DNA from: Micromonospora sp. M71_S20
Lineage (GTDB): Bacteria; Actinomycetota; Actinomycetes; Mycobacteriales; Micromonosporaceae
Length of the DNA stretch: 64,000 nucleotides
Assembly (NCBI RefSeq): GCF_003664255.1
Contig: NZ_RCCV01000004.1
Coordinates: 186,001-250,000 of the forward strand
Reading direction: 5' to 3'
The translations under genes and the position numbers were made by a program. Shown one piece after another: positions 29,791-37,520 of the stretch (position 1 is the stretch's first letter; each line of letters opens with the position of its first letter). The notes under the pieces were generated by a model. That model did no database searches. It saw only the letters and a program-made list of their open reading frames with translations, and had not been told where the DNA came from.

Positions 29791-29824
29791 GGTTGTTTTT
29801 GGTCCGGAAGCTACGGCGAGGCCC
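29685..29824. repeat. 140-bp palindromic element, copy 1
   Basis: The outer arms GGGCCTGCCGGTAGCTTCCG and, inverted, GGGCCTCGCCGTAGCTTCCG enclose the element. The best-matched inner arms (29696-29717 and 29792-29813) pair with two mismatches. A perfect palindrome GGGATAGCTATCCC (29737-29750) sits off centre. Copy 2 lies 990 bp away. No transposase is encoded, so this is MITE-like or a structured repeat. Confidence 0.8.
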
Positions 29825-30015
29825 TGGGGGCTGTCGGGCTCGGGGTCGGTGACGACATCGAGGGCGGTACTCGCCGGTGACGTAGGTGGCGAAGAGGCGG
29901 CGAGTCATCGGGCCACCGCCTCGGGGGCGTGGGGGGAGGCGTAGCCGGTCGCCCAGGGGCCGTCGTCGTAGGACCAGGTCCAGCGCAGCCGGAGCCGTGC
30001 AGCGCCGGATCTCAC
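29825..30015 (-). pseudogene. Two overlapping fragments of conjugative-element genes
   Basis: One frame ends RWTWSYDDGPWATGYASPHA and stops at 29905. A second starts with ATG 29908 in a 4-base overlap (MTRRLFATYVTGEYRPRC) and runs into the palindromic element. Overlapping starts and strand match the DUF4913/TraD genes, so these are probably remnants of the same transfer cluster. I do not recognise either protein. Confidence 0.4.
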
Positions 30016-30084
30016 CCAGCGCATACGGCGTCGACACCATAAGCTATCGACTGGCACGAATTCGTTGACGAGGGGATACGAAGG

Positions 30085-30435
30085 ATGCGTAAGGGAATCG
30101 CCATGCTCGGGTTCGCCGGAGTCCTCACGGGACTGTTGGCAGTCGCCACCCCCGCCAGCGCCGCCCCGACCGGGGTCGACGCGGAGCAGCGGAGCGGCTT
30201 CCGGGCTGCGGCCACCTGCGAGTGGGTGGTCACCTGGCCGTCGGCGGGTGTGTACGAGCAGCCGACCCGGATGGACCCGGCCCTGAAGGTCAAGAACGCC
30301 GGCGATCGGGTCGGTGGCGGTTACTGCATGGAGCACTACAACACCAGCGAGCTGGAGTGGTACGTGTCGGTGAGTTGCAGCTGCGCCAGCGACGGCATCG
30401 GCTGGATGCGGCGCAACGCCCTGCGCGCGGCGTGA
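30085..30435 (+). CDS. Small secreted protein, possibly SH3-like (116 aa)
   Basis: ATG 30085 follows a GAAGG ribosome site. The signal peptide (MRKGIAMLGFAGVLTGLLAV, cut after ASA near residue 27) is followed by a mature part of about 89 residues: ATCEWVVTWPSAGVYEQPTR, VKNAGDRVGGGYCMEHYNTS, EWYVSVSCSCASDGIGWMRR. The pattern (short strands, YEQP, KNAGDRV, GWM) resembles bacterial SH3 domains of secreted actinobacterial proteins, with four cysteines that may pair outside the cell. The gene sits between the two copies of the 140-bp palindromic element and is followed by a strong terminator, so it looks like a self-contained unit. Confidence 0.75.
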   Translation: MRKGIAMLGFAGVLTGLLAVATPASAAPTGVDAEQRSGFRAAATCEWVVTWPSAGVYEQPTRMDPALKVKNAGDRVGGGYCMEHYNTSELEWYVSVSCSCASDGIGWMRRNALRAA

Positions 30436-30439
30436 GCCG

Positions 30440-30492
30440 CGCGGCGGCCCGGCCCGTCGGCCCCTGTGGGGACCGCGGGTCGGGCCGCCGCG
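30440..30492 (+). terminator. GC-rich terminator hairpin after the small secreted gene
   Basis: Arms 30440-30456 and 30476-30492 pair over 17 positions with one mismatch, starting five bases after the stop codon at 30435. The loop itself holds a CCCC/GGGG pairing. No T-run. Confidence 0.75.
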
Positions 30493-30675
30493 TACGTCGG
30501 GTCGGGGCCCTCCGGCGCCGCCGCCCCAATCTGCCAACCCTGAATGCGCTCCGCCGGCCCTCAGTGGCCGATGTCGTCGCGGGGCCGTACGGGCAGCGCG
30601 GCTCGTAGGTGCTGGCGTACGCGACGCCGAGGTAGGTGGGATCTCCGGGATCAGGCACGATGAGGGTGCTCCTCT

Positions 30676-30814
30676 GGCCTGCCGGTAGCTTCCGGGCCAG
30701 AAACAACTCCAGTGCTGGTCAAAGACGGGATAGCTATCCCCCGGCTCAGGCGTTCGTGCAGGGCCCTTGAGCAGGGTTGGGGTTGTTTTTGGTCCGGAAG
30801 TTACGGCGAGGCCC
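30676..30814. repeat. 140-bp palindromic element, copy 2
   Basis: Same sequence as 29685-29824 with only a few substitutions, in the same orientation. The inner palindrome GGGATAGCTATCCC lies at 30727-30740. It ends about 40 bp before the DNA ligase stop. Confidence 0.8.
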
Positions 30815-30852
30815 AGCCGGTAGGCCGCCGCACGGAGGTCGCGTCCTGGGCG

Positions 30853-31908
30853 CTACGGCATGGTGAACGGATTCTCTTCCTCGCCGAGGAGCAGCGGCAC
30901 GTCGTACACCGACAGGTCTGGTCTGGGTCGGGCGTACCGGACGCGGTGTCGCCATCGCTGGTGTTCGAATGACGTGTCGACCTCGATGTCCGCCACCACG
31001 GTCGGCTGCACCTGCACGTATCGCAGCGGCTCCGGCCGGTCGAACTGCCCGGACCATGACGCGGGCAGCGGATCAGGCCACGGGTGCCCGACCGCGTGCC
31101 GGTGCGGGAGGATCAGCGGCGAGAGCAGCGTCGCCAGCTCCAAGCGCTGCGGCGTGCCGAGCGGGTGCGTGCGGCCGGTGTACCGCAGCCGGCCGCGCCG
31201 GTCGAAACGGCCGAGGAGCACCGTGTCGGGGTTGCTGATGCCGCCGGTCACGCCGCCGACGATCGCCTCGGTGGTGACCCGGGTGCGGAACTTGCCCCAG
31301 CCACGGCGGCCGGGCATATACCGGCCTCCGCGCCGCTTGATCACGACGCCCTCGATGCCCGCTGCCGTCCACGTGGTCAGCCACTGGCCGACCTCGGCCA
31401 TGTCGTCGGTCTGCGGGGTGAGGGTGAGCTGCGCTGGCGCGCCGGCGAGCAGGCACGCCAGCTCGGCCCGCCGCTCGACGAGCGGAGTGTCCAGCAGCAG
31501 TTGCCCGCCAGCGTCGGCGAGGAGATCGAACAACACGTAGTACGCCGGGTGCCGAGCCGCCAACTGCAGGACCCCGCGGCCAGCGGTGACCCGCCGCTGA
31601 AGCAGCGCAAAGTTCGTACGCCCGCGCTCCCACACCACCAGCTCACCGTCGAGCACCACTCCTGGCGGCAGGGCCCGGACGGCGCGGGTGATGTCCGGGA
31701 AATAGGGGGTGAGGTTCCGGCCGGCGCGGGACTGCAGATACACGCCGTCGGCCTCCCGGAAGGCGATCGCCCTCCAGCCGTCCCACTTCGGCTCGTACAC
31801 CAGGTCCGGGCCCTTCGGCACGGCGTCGACCGACACTGCGAGCATCGGCGCGACCGGCCGCCACAGCACCCCGGCGGCCGCTCCAGCCCGGCGCCGCGCC
31901 GGGCTCAC
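30853..31908 (-). CDS. ATP-dependent DNA ligase (LigC-like)
   Basis: The 351-residue protein has the nucleotidyltransferase motif I YEPKWDGWRA with the adenylated Lys41, motif Ia (SRAGRN), motif III VVLDGELVVW, motif IV EGVVIKRRGG and motif V WGKFRTRVTTEAIVGG, followed by an OB-fold domain (PDTVLLGRFDRRGRLRYTGR). Length and layout match the short actinobacterial LigC-type ligases used in repair, not the NAD-dependent replicative ligase. The start is GTG 31908; VAPMLA just before motif I is typical, so the start is near correct. No Ku or polymerase partner is visible next to it. Confidence 0.9.
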   Translation of the reverse strand: MSPARRRAGAAAGVLWRPVAPMLAVSVDAVPKGPDLVYEPKWDGWRAIAFREADGVYLQSRAGRNLTPYFPDITRAVRALPPGVVLDGELVVWERGRTNFALLQRRVTAGRGVLQLAARHPAYYVLFDLLADAGGQLLLDTPLVERRAELACLLAGAPAQLTLTPQTDDMAEVGQWLTTWTAAGIEGVVIKRRGGRYMPGRRGWGKFRTRVTTEAIVGGVTGGISNPDTVLLGRFDRRGRLRYTGRTHPLGTPQRLELATLLSPLILPHRHAVGHPWPDPLPASWSGQFDRPEPLRYVQVQPTVVADIEVDTSFEHQRWRHRVRYARPRPDLSVYDVPLLLGEEENPFTMP

Positions 31909-32058
31909 CGTCCACGCCGCGTCTGAACAACACTCACCTTCGCATCGTGGGGGAGGGGTGACCCGGTAGGGGCGGAGATCGGCAGAAGCCGATGCCCGAG
32001 GGCTGGCAGGTCGAGGGCTGGCCGGTGGCCCGTGGACTTGTGTACGCGTTCGCCTCTA

Positions 32059-32118
32059 CCCGCTGACCGCACCACAACCGCTACGAATCCGTTGCGCGGT
32101 TCTGGTGCGGTCAGCGGG
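32059..32118. repeat. Long inverted repeat between ligase and downstream genes
   Basis: CCCGCTGACCGCACCA (32059-32074) and its perfect complement (32103-32118) extend inward after one mismatch with AACCG/CGGTT, giving 22-base arms around a 16-base loop. It lies in the 370-bp gap between the divergent ligase and small membrane-protein genes, so it could be a bidirectional operator, a leader hairpin or an IS relic. Nothing else is recognisable in that gap. Confidence 0.6.
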
Positions 32119-32277
32119 CACACGGTGCCCAAGATCGGCAACGAGACAACCTGCACGGGATCCGTCAGTGTTGCACCTGGCGCTGCTGCTCGGCAGGCCG
32201 GAGAGGGCCTCCCGCCCGCCATCGACCGTAGGAAGTTGGACGGCGGACGGGAGCCCATACCGATCGGAAAATGGCAC

Positions 32278-32475
32278 ATGCTTGGCCTCGATGACCAGCA
32301 CGGGTGGGTTGCTGCCGTCCTGCTGGTCGCCCTTCCCAGTGTGGTGGTATCGCTCGGCGTCGTCCTGGTGGCGGTCCTGGCACTGGCAGCCCGCCACCCG
32401 CGGACTCGCCGCCACTGCATCGATGTCGTCGTCCAGCTCACCCGGTACGTCGGTGCGCTGCGGGGCAAGCGGTGA
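32278..32475 (+). CDS. Small membrane protein (65 aa)
   Basis: ATG 32278 gives MLGLDDQHGWVAAVLLVALP, with one long hydrophobic segment (VAAVLLVALPSVVVSLGVVL) and a basic tail (HPRTRRHCIDVVVQLTRYVG, ending GALRGKR). It looks like the short membrane proteins found in actinobacterial integrative elements. The next gene overlaps its 3-prime end by about 50 bp in another frame. The frame extends upstream to 32032 without a better start. Confidence 0.6.
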   Translation: MLGLDDQHGWVAAVLLVALPSVVVSLGVVLVAVLALAARHPRTRRHCIDVVVQLTRYVGALRGKR

Positions 32476-33496
32476 ACCTCGTCTCGCCGCTGCCGCCGGG
32501 CCGCCCCGGGCGGCCATCAACGACCGGCTGCTCAGCGCCTGCGACGGACCCAAGGGGAGCACCCCGCTGCACGAGGAGGTCCGGCAGAACCTGGAGCACC
32601 TCTGGCAGTACGGCGGCAATCGCGACGGCAAGACCCCGGGGCGCCGCCCCGATTGGATCTTGATCCGGCCGCCGTTTCTGATGCAGCAGCCCGACACCGA
32701 TCATGGACCGGTTCTTCCCCGGCTGGTCCCGGCCAGAGGGCTGCCGCTTCGCCTGGAGCTGTTCATGCTCTTCGACGCGCAGTGCCGGTACGGCCCCGAG
32801 GACCGGGTCCGCATCGGCCGCACGTTCGAGGACGTGGAGGCGCACGCGCCGATCAAGAGCTGGCAGAAGGTGGTGCTCTCCGACACGAGCTCCGAATACC
32901 GGAATGCCGCCGCGCTGCGGGGTCGGCAGATCAAAGACGCGCTGTGCGTGCTCTACAAGCAGCACCTGGTGGACATCGGCCCGGACAAGAGCCGCGGCCG
33001 GCGTGACCTCGACCGGATCACGCTGCTGTCCGAGGCCAGTACCCCGGTCAACCGGCCCAAGTACACCGTGCCGACGGCCGGCCTGTACGTCTCGCGGCAC
33101 TTCTTTACCAGCCTGTGGGTGTTCGCGCTGACCAACATCGAGATCGCCACGTTCCTCGCCCTTTCGGCGCGGCGCGCGTCCTTCCCCAACGCCCACAATG
33201 CCTCCAGCGTCTTCGTGGTGCAGAAGCACCGCGGCCATTTCGGCTTGAAGGACAACACCTGGCGCAGGGCCCGGGACCTGCACACCTACGGGCTGGTGGA
33301 CCGCGTCAACGATCCTCATCGCGACAGCGGGAACGGCAGGATCAGCGACTTCGGCGCCCGTTGGAAGAAGCGCGAGGTCATGCCGACGCGCTTCACCATC
33401 GTCGACAGCGTCATGGAGCAGCCGGCCGTGCCGACCATCGACCGAGTCCTGAACAACCCCACCTCCGAGGACCAGTTGAGGCAGTGGTTCGGTTGA
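32423..33496 (+). CDS. Hypothetical protein (about 357 aa), accessory-element type
   Basis: I take ATG 32423, the first in-frame start that keeps the conserved-looking part (RAAINDRLLSACDGPKGSTP onward); a GTG at 32453 is also possible. The body is soluble and basic: TPLHEEVRQNLEHLWQYGGN, LRLELFMLFDAQCRYGPEDR, RGRQIKDALCVLYKQHLVDI, then an aromatic segment (LYVSRHFFTSLWVFALTNIE) and a C-terminal region with VFVVQKHRGHFGLKDNTWRR. I recognise no domain. A winged-helix replication or DNA-binding role is possible given the basic helices but unproved. It is followed by a clear terminator. Confidence 0.65.
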   Translation: MSSSSSPGTSVRCGASGEPRLAAAAGPPRAAINDRLLSACDGPKGSTPLHEEVRQNLEHLWQYGGNRDGKTPGRRPDWILIRPPFLMQQPDTDHGPVLPRLVPARGLPLRLELFMLFDAQCRYGPEDRVRIGRTFEDVEAHAPIKSWQKVVLSDTSSEYRNAAALRGRQIKDALCVLYKQHLVDIGPDKSRGRRDLDRITLLSEASTPVNRPKYTVPTAGLYVSRHFFTSLWVFALTNIEIATFLALSARRASFPNAHNASSVFVVQKHRGHFGLKDNTWRRARDLHTYGLVDRVNDPHRDSGNGRISDFGARWKKREVMPTRFTIVDSVMEQPAVPTIDRVLNNPTSEDQLRQWFG

Positions 33497-33502
33497 GCAT
33501 CA

Positions 33503-33538
33503 CCTGCGGCCTCGGGCGTCACTGCCCGGGGCCGCAGG
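33503..33538 (+). terminator. Terminator hairpin
   Basis: The 15-base arms CCTGCGGCCTCGGGC (33503-33517) and 33524-33538 pair with one mismatch around a 6-base loop, six bases after the stop at 33496. It closes the 32278-33496 unit. Confidence 0.75.
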
Positions 33539-33765
33539 TCGCACGGCACAGGTCAGGCTTACGGTCGCCGCTGCTGGGCGAGATCACCGTGAACTTCGCG
33601 CGCCGCCCGACCGGTGAGGCCCGCCCGATTGGCAGGATGCGGTAATCGGACTGTCGCGTATTCGGCCGAGTTCAGTCTTGATCGTCACGCGCAGTGATCA
33701 TCGAGGTGTGCCTGCAGCGTCAGGCGGGAGGTGCTCCTGCGTGAGGAGGATCTGGACGGCGTCGG

Positions 33766-34386
33766 TCACGGTGGCTGTGGTGAAGTCGGGCCGGGGCCCA
33801 CGAACTCCTGAGGTGTCTGGGTCGCTTGCAACCAGATCGTGTGTAGGCCGGCGCCGTGACCGCCGGCGATGTCGAGTGTCAGGTCGTCGCCGACCATCCA
33901 TCCACCGTGCTGCGTGGAGGCTCCGCAGCGTTGAGCGATGATCTGAAAGATTTTTGGGTCAGGCTTGCGGATGCCTACCTCGCCGGAGATGCACCAGGCG
34001 TCAACGAGCGCGTCCAACCCCGTGCGGCGGATCTTTCCCTGCTGGTTGTCGGTCATGCCGTTGGTCACGATCCCGATGCGCCAGCCTGCCGAGCGCAGTT
34101 GTTGGAGCGCGTTGAGGTCCTCAACTCTGCAAGAGACCAGCTCGGGCATGCGCTGGCGGTACTGCTGCCAGAGATTCTCAGCGGCTTGCGTGAGAGCGAA
34201 TGCGTCGCGGACTGCGGTGAAGAAGGGGCCTCTGGGGCCTGGCATGTGTGCGTCGGTGGCGATCAGCCAGGTCAGGGCTTCATCGTCAAGCCCGCGATCG
34301 GTCACGAACTCTTCAGCCCATGCGCGGAACGCTGCCTGGCGATCGATGAGTGTGTTATCCAGGTCGAACAACGCCAGTCGCTGCAT
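33766..34386 (-). CDS. HAD-superfamily hydrolase
   Basis: ATG 34386 starts MQRLALFDLDNTLIDR with the HAD nucleophile Asp8 and acid Asp10. Motif II is IGIVTNGM, motif III the Lys in EVGIRKPDPKIFQIIAQRCG, and motif IV the aspartates of GGWMVGDDLTLDIAGGHGAG. The cap inserted after motif I is helical, as in small-molecule phosphatases such as phosphoglycolate or pyrimidine-nucleotidase types; substrate unknown. The last 20 residues of this frame are poor. One frame over, GPRPDFTTATVTDAVQILLT continues as a typical HAD C-terminus to about 33700, so a late frameshift is possible. The frame extends upstream to 34620 without support. Confidence 0.85.
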   Translation of the reverse strand: MQRLALFDLDNTLIDRQAAFRAWAEEFVTDRGLDDEALTWLIATDAHMPGPRGPFFTAVRDAFALTQAAENLWQQYRQRMPELVSCRVEDLNALQQLRSAGWRIGIVTNGMTDNQQGKIRRTGLDALVDAWCISGEVGIRKPDPKIFQIIAQRCGASTQHGGWMVGDDLTLDIAGGHGAGLHTIWLQATQTPQEFVGPGPTSPQPP

Positions 34387-34429
34387 GGTGGCACGGTAAT
34401 TGATCGCTATCCGTCTGCTTCGACCATGC

Positions 34430-34843
34430 TCACCAGCCGTTGGCCTGACCAGCTGCCGTTGGCGCGTATCGGTTCCAGGTTCCGCCGGCGGCGGCGTGGT
34501 GCCGTTGGGTGGTGGTGTGGTGGAAGCCGAGGGCCTGGGCGATGACCGGTGCCGGGGCTTGGAGGACAAGTTGGTGCAGTGCGGCCAGGCGTCCGGGAAT
34601 GGTGGGGACGCCGAGGTCACGGATGAGCGGGGCGATCGTGCGGGTGGTCAACGGTTGGCCGGCGCGGCGGCCGGGGAACAGCCAGCGGGCGTTGCGGTTC
34701 GTGGCGGTGCGCATGTTGGTGCGCTGGTCACGTAGCGCCAACAGCAGTTCGGCGACGGGTGCGGGAACCGGCGTCGGCGGGTCACCCAACCGGAGCAGGA
34801 CGTCGGAGCCGGTGGTGTCGATGTCGTCGATGGTGAGGCCCAA
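34430..34843 (-). pseudogene. Recombinase-associated protein fragment
   Basis: The frame reads MGLTIDDIDTTGSDVLLRLG, PAPVAELLLALRDQRTNMRT, NRNARWLFPGRRAGQPLTTR and LAALHQLVLQAPAPVIAQAL. This resembles the C-terminal part of actinobacterial site-specific recombinases lacking the final tyrosine domain, common as stand-alone pieces in integrative elements. The start is arbitrary, so it is probably a truncated gene. The next fragment, on the other strand, is a tyrosine-recombinase end. Confidence 0.5.
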
Positions 34844-34860
34844 GATGCGGCCGAGCGGTT

Positions 34861-35205
34861 GGGGACTACATCTGGCAACGATTGGGCAAGTCCTTGCCGT
34901 GGGTTGCTACGCAGCAGGTCAGCACTCATTGGCTTCGTCATACGACTCTTACCTGGGTGGAGCGCAACTTCGGATACGGCATCGCACGCGCCTACGCAGG
35001 GCACGACGGTAGGTCTGCTGCGGGGACAACAACGACCTACGTTAAAGCGGATATATATGAGGTAGCAAAAGCGCTCAGCGCACTTTGCGGTGAGCAGCAC
35101 CCGCTGGTTGCTGTGCAAGGCTCCGGAGCGGCGTGGCCAAAACCCTCTCGGGGTGCCGACGAACCGCCGGCCGCACCATCATGGTTTGAGGAGCGCCGGG
35201 CCTAA
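34861..35205 (+). pseudogene. Tyrosine recombinase (integrase), C-terminal fragment
   Basis: The frame has the catalytic end of a phage-type integrase: YIWQRLGKSLPWVATQQVST, then HWLRHTTLTWVE (His/Arg of the HxxR motif), FGYGIARAYAGH (second catalytic His) and TTTYVKADIYEVA (tyrosine nucleophile in TYVKA). The N-terminal DNA-binding half is missing. The fragment at 54888-55485 is a clear paralogue with WLRHTTLTWVERHFGYAVAR. Confidence 0.8.
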
Positions 35206-35459
35206 GAGGGCATCTGATCTCGCTTGGTGAGGTTGGTCCGATTAGGCGGTTTCGTTTCGCCAGGTTGGGGTGGATTCTTCGGCGCTGGAGGGCTTGCCAG
35301 GCGCTCTGCGACCGGCTCGGCCCTTGCCGGTTGGTGTACCGGATGCCCGGGCGTAGCGGTCGCTTTCCGTTACGCAGGGCGTGCCGGATGGCGTCGTCGC
35401 GGTGGATGAAGCCTGACCGGCTCGTGCCGCTCGGAATAAGTTAGCCCGGCGTTGTCCGG

Positions 35460-35744
35460 TTAAACGAGGGTTCGCCAGTAGCTCCAGAATTGCACGCCGA
35501 TCAGGATGGCGAAGATGAGCAGCCAGAGTGTCGGTATGGCGCTGTGCACGCGTACCAGGGCGTCGGTGAACTTGCGGGGTGCGGGCAGGTGGCCGCGATC
35601 GAGGTTGTGCAGGGTGGTGTAGGTGAACAGCACGATCATCACGACCCAGACGATCATGCAGTACGGGCAGAGTGCGCCAATGCGGTAGAGGCTTTGGAAG
35701 AACAACCAGTGCACGAATCCGACGCCGAACACTGTGCCGGCCTA
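35460..35744 (-). pseudogene. VKOR-family protein, C-terminal half (split by IS5)
   Basis: The piece begins GTVFGVGFVHWLFFQSLYRI and holds the active-site CxxC in ALCPYCMIVWVVMIVLFTYT, plus the last helices (IPTLWLLIFAILIGVQFWSY). VKOR proteins reoxidise DsbA-like oxidases with a quinone acceptor. The N-terminal half lies on the other side of the IS5 element at 36784-37136. An internal ATG could start a short product, but it would lack the first half of the four-helix bundle. Confidence 0.85.
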
Positions 35745-36781
35745 GGGCCTGTGTCGAAGTCGGCGGAGGATGCCGGGGTGAGGAAGTTTCGGCGTGGCGG
35801 TGATCGATAAGTAGCGAGGTCTCCGGTAGATGGTTCATCGACGAAGAAGACCATCAGCACGGAGACCTCGTGGCCACTGTAGCGGTGACGAGGCGGCACG
35901 ACCTGACCGACGTGCATTGGGCGGCGCTGGAGCTGTTGCTGCCCGTGGGACGCAGGTCCGGTCGGCCGCCGACATGGACGAAACGGCAGCTCATTGATGG
36001 GATCAGGTGGCGGATCCGGGTGGGCGCGCCGTGGCGGGACATACCGGAGTGCTACGGGTCATGGTCGGCGGCGTACGCGGTGTTCCGCCGCTGGCAGCGC
36101 GACGGGACGTGGGCGAGGATCCTGACCGCGTTGCAGGCTCTGGCTGATGCGGCCGGGCGGGTGACGTGGGGCGTGTCGGTGGACTCGTCGGTTGCTCGGG
36201 CGCATCAGCATGCTGCTGGGGCGCGTAAAAGGGGGATCTGCAGGTGGAGCCGCCGGGTGGGGTGTCGGTGGAGCCGGCTGATCATGCGCTCGGGCGGTCG
36301 CGGGGTGGGCTGACGACGAAGCTGCACCTGGCCTGTGAGCAGGGGCAGAAGCCGTTGTCGATCGTGCTGACCGCCGGGCAACGCGGGGACAGTCCCCAGT
36401 TCGTGACGGTGCTCGACGGCATCCGGGTGCCCCGCCCGGGTGGTGGTCGGCCGCGTACCTGCCCGGATCGGGTCTTGGCCGACAAGGCGTACACGTCCCG
36501 GGCCAACCGCCGTTACCTGCGCCGACGCGGAATCAAGGCCACCATCCCGTCGAAGGCCGATCAGGACGCCAACCGGCGCAAGAAGGGGTCCAAGGGCGGC
36601 CGGCCACCGGCCTTCGACCCCGAGCGGTACAAGCAGCGTCACGCCGTGGAATGCGGCATCAACCGGCTCAAACGCAACCGCGCCGTGGCCACCCGCTTCG
36701 ACAAGCTCGCCGTGCGTTACGAAGCCACCGTGCACATCGCCGCGATCAGCGAGTGGCTGTGACCGACTTCGACACAGGCCC
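35745..36781 (+). mobile_element. IS5-family element inserted in the VKOR gene
   Basis: GGGCCTGTGTCGAAGTCGG (35745-35763) and its perfect complement (36763-36781) bound 1037 bp, flanked on both sides by TA (CTAG in the longer reading). It holds one transposase in two overlapping frames. The outer eight bases are shared with the 1330-bp IS5 element at 10502-11831, so both belong to one lineage. Confidence 0.92.
35870..36762 (+). CDS. IS5-family transposase made by minus-one frameshifting
   Basis: Frame A starts at GTG 35870 ([20 protein letters not shown]) and covers the first catalytic region [20 protein letters not shown]. Frame B covers [40 protein letters not shown] and the Glu region [20 protein letters not shown] to the stop at 36762. 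They overlap at AAAAGGGGG (36227-36235). A minus-one slip there gives ARKRG-DLQVEP, exactly the family consensus, so programmed frameshifting is likely, as known for other IS5 groups. The 297-residue fusion would contain all DDE residues. Confidence 0.85.
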
Positions 36782-36783
36782 TA

Positions 36784-37136
36784 GAGGGCGAGCCACCACC
36801 AGCGGGGCAGCCGGGCTCGGCCCAGTACGGCGGCGCCGGTGGCGGTCACGACGGGAATGTGGCCAGGCCGATGAGCGGGTTGGCGAACCCGAACACCTCG
36901 GCCTGGCTGGTGGTCATGATGGAGCCGCAGGACAGGACGGGGTTGATGGAGCAGCTCGGTATGTAGGCCGGGTTTTCGAGCAGGGCCATCTTTTCGACGC
37001 TCAGGACGAACGCCGCGAGAGCGCCGACGAGCCCGCCGATGGTCAGAACCCACCCGATCAGGCGGTCTGTCAGTCCAGCCTTCCCATCGGTGTCGACCTC
37101 GTCGGCTGGGGGCTGTTCGGTCAACTCCTGGGTCAT
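36784..37136 (-). pseudogene. VKOR-family protein, N-terminal half
   Basis: ATG 37136 overlaps the stop of the upstream DsbA-like remnant. It reads GLTDRLIGWVLTIGGLVGAL, SVEKMALLENPAYIPSCSIN and PVLSCGSIMTTSQAEVFGFA followed by NPLIGLATFP, the VKOR signature with two of its conserved cysteines. One base appears to be missing near 36858: the frame stops just after ATFP, whereas VVTATGAAVLGRARLPRWWW continues one frame over up to the IS5 junction. The gene is therefore hit twice, by a frameshift and by the IS. Confidence 0.85.
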
Positions 37137-37520
37137 GGTGCCAGTGACCTGTCGATCGCCGCCTTCAGCCCGTCGTAAGTGGCCTGGTCGGTGTATTTGG
37201 CGCCGTTGATGAAGAAGGTTGGGGTTGGCGCGCAACCGCTCGACCTCGATGCCGAGCGCCTCGACTCGGTCGACGATCCGGCGTCCGTGCGGGTGGTCGA
37301 GTGCCGCCGGGGTGACGGCCACCCGGCGGGGCGTCCAGCGCCGGGCCGGGCGCGCGGGCGGTGCCAGCCCGGCCAGGTCGCGGGTCGCCACCCGCTCGCC
37401 GCTGGCGTCGTGCGGCGCCGCCGGCACGCCGACGGCGAGCGGCTCCTCGACGTCCACGGCGTCGTCGTCCGGCTTCACCCGGCGCGGGTACCCGCTGTCG
37501 CACCGACCGCACCTGGCCCG
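37133..37520 (-). pseudogene. Chimeric remnant: SPL-like radical-SAM start joined to a DsbA-like end
   Basis: The 3-prime 30 codons read PTFFINGAKYTDQATYDGLK and AAIDRSLAP, the cis-Pro end of a DsbA/thioredoxin oxidase, and stop at 37133 overlapping the VKOR start. DsbA followed by VKOR is a known pair. Upstream, out of frame with this, lies RRWTPRRVAVTPAALDHPHG and RRIVDRVEALGIEVERLR, which resembles the start of spore-photoproduct-lyase-family radical-SAM proteins. The junction is near 37222. Neither part is complete. Confidence 0.55.

Noticed and set aside
29685..30814. CRISPR-like array
   Set aside because: Only two copies about 990 bp apart, each 140 bp and palindromic, with no short regular spacers and no cas genes.
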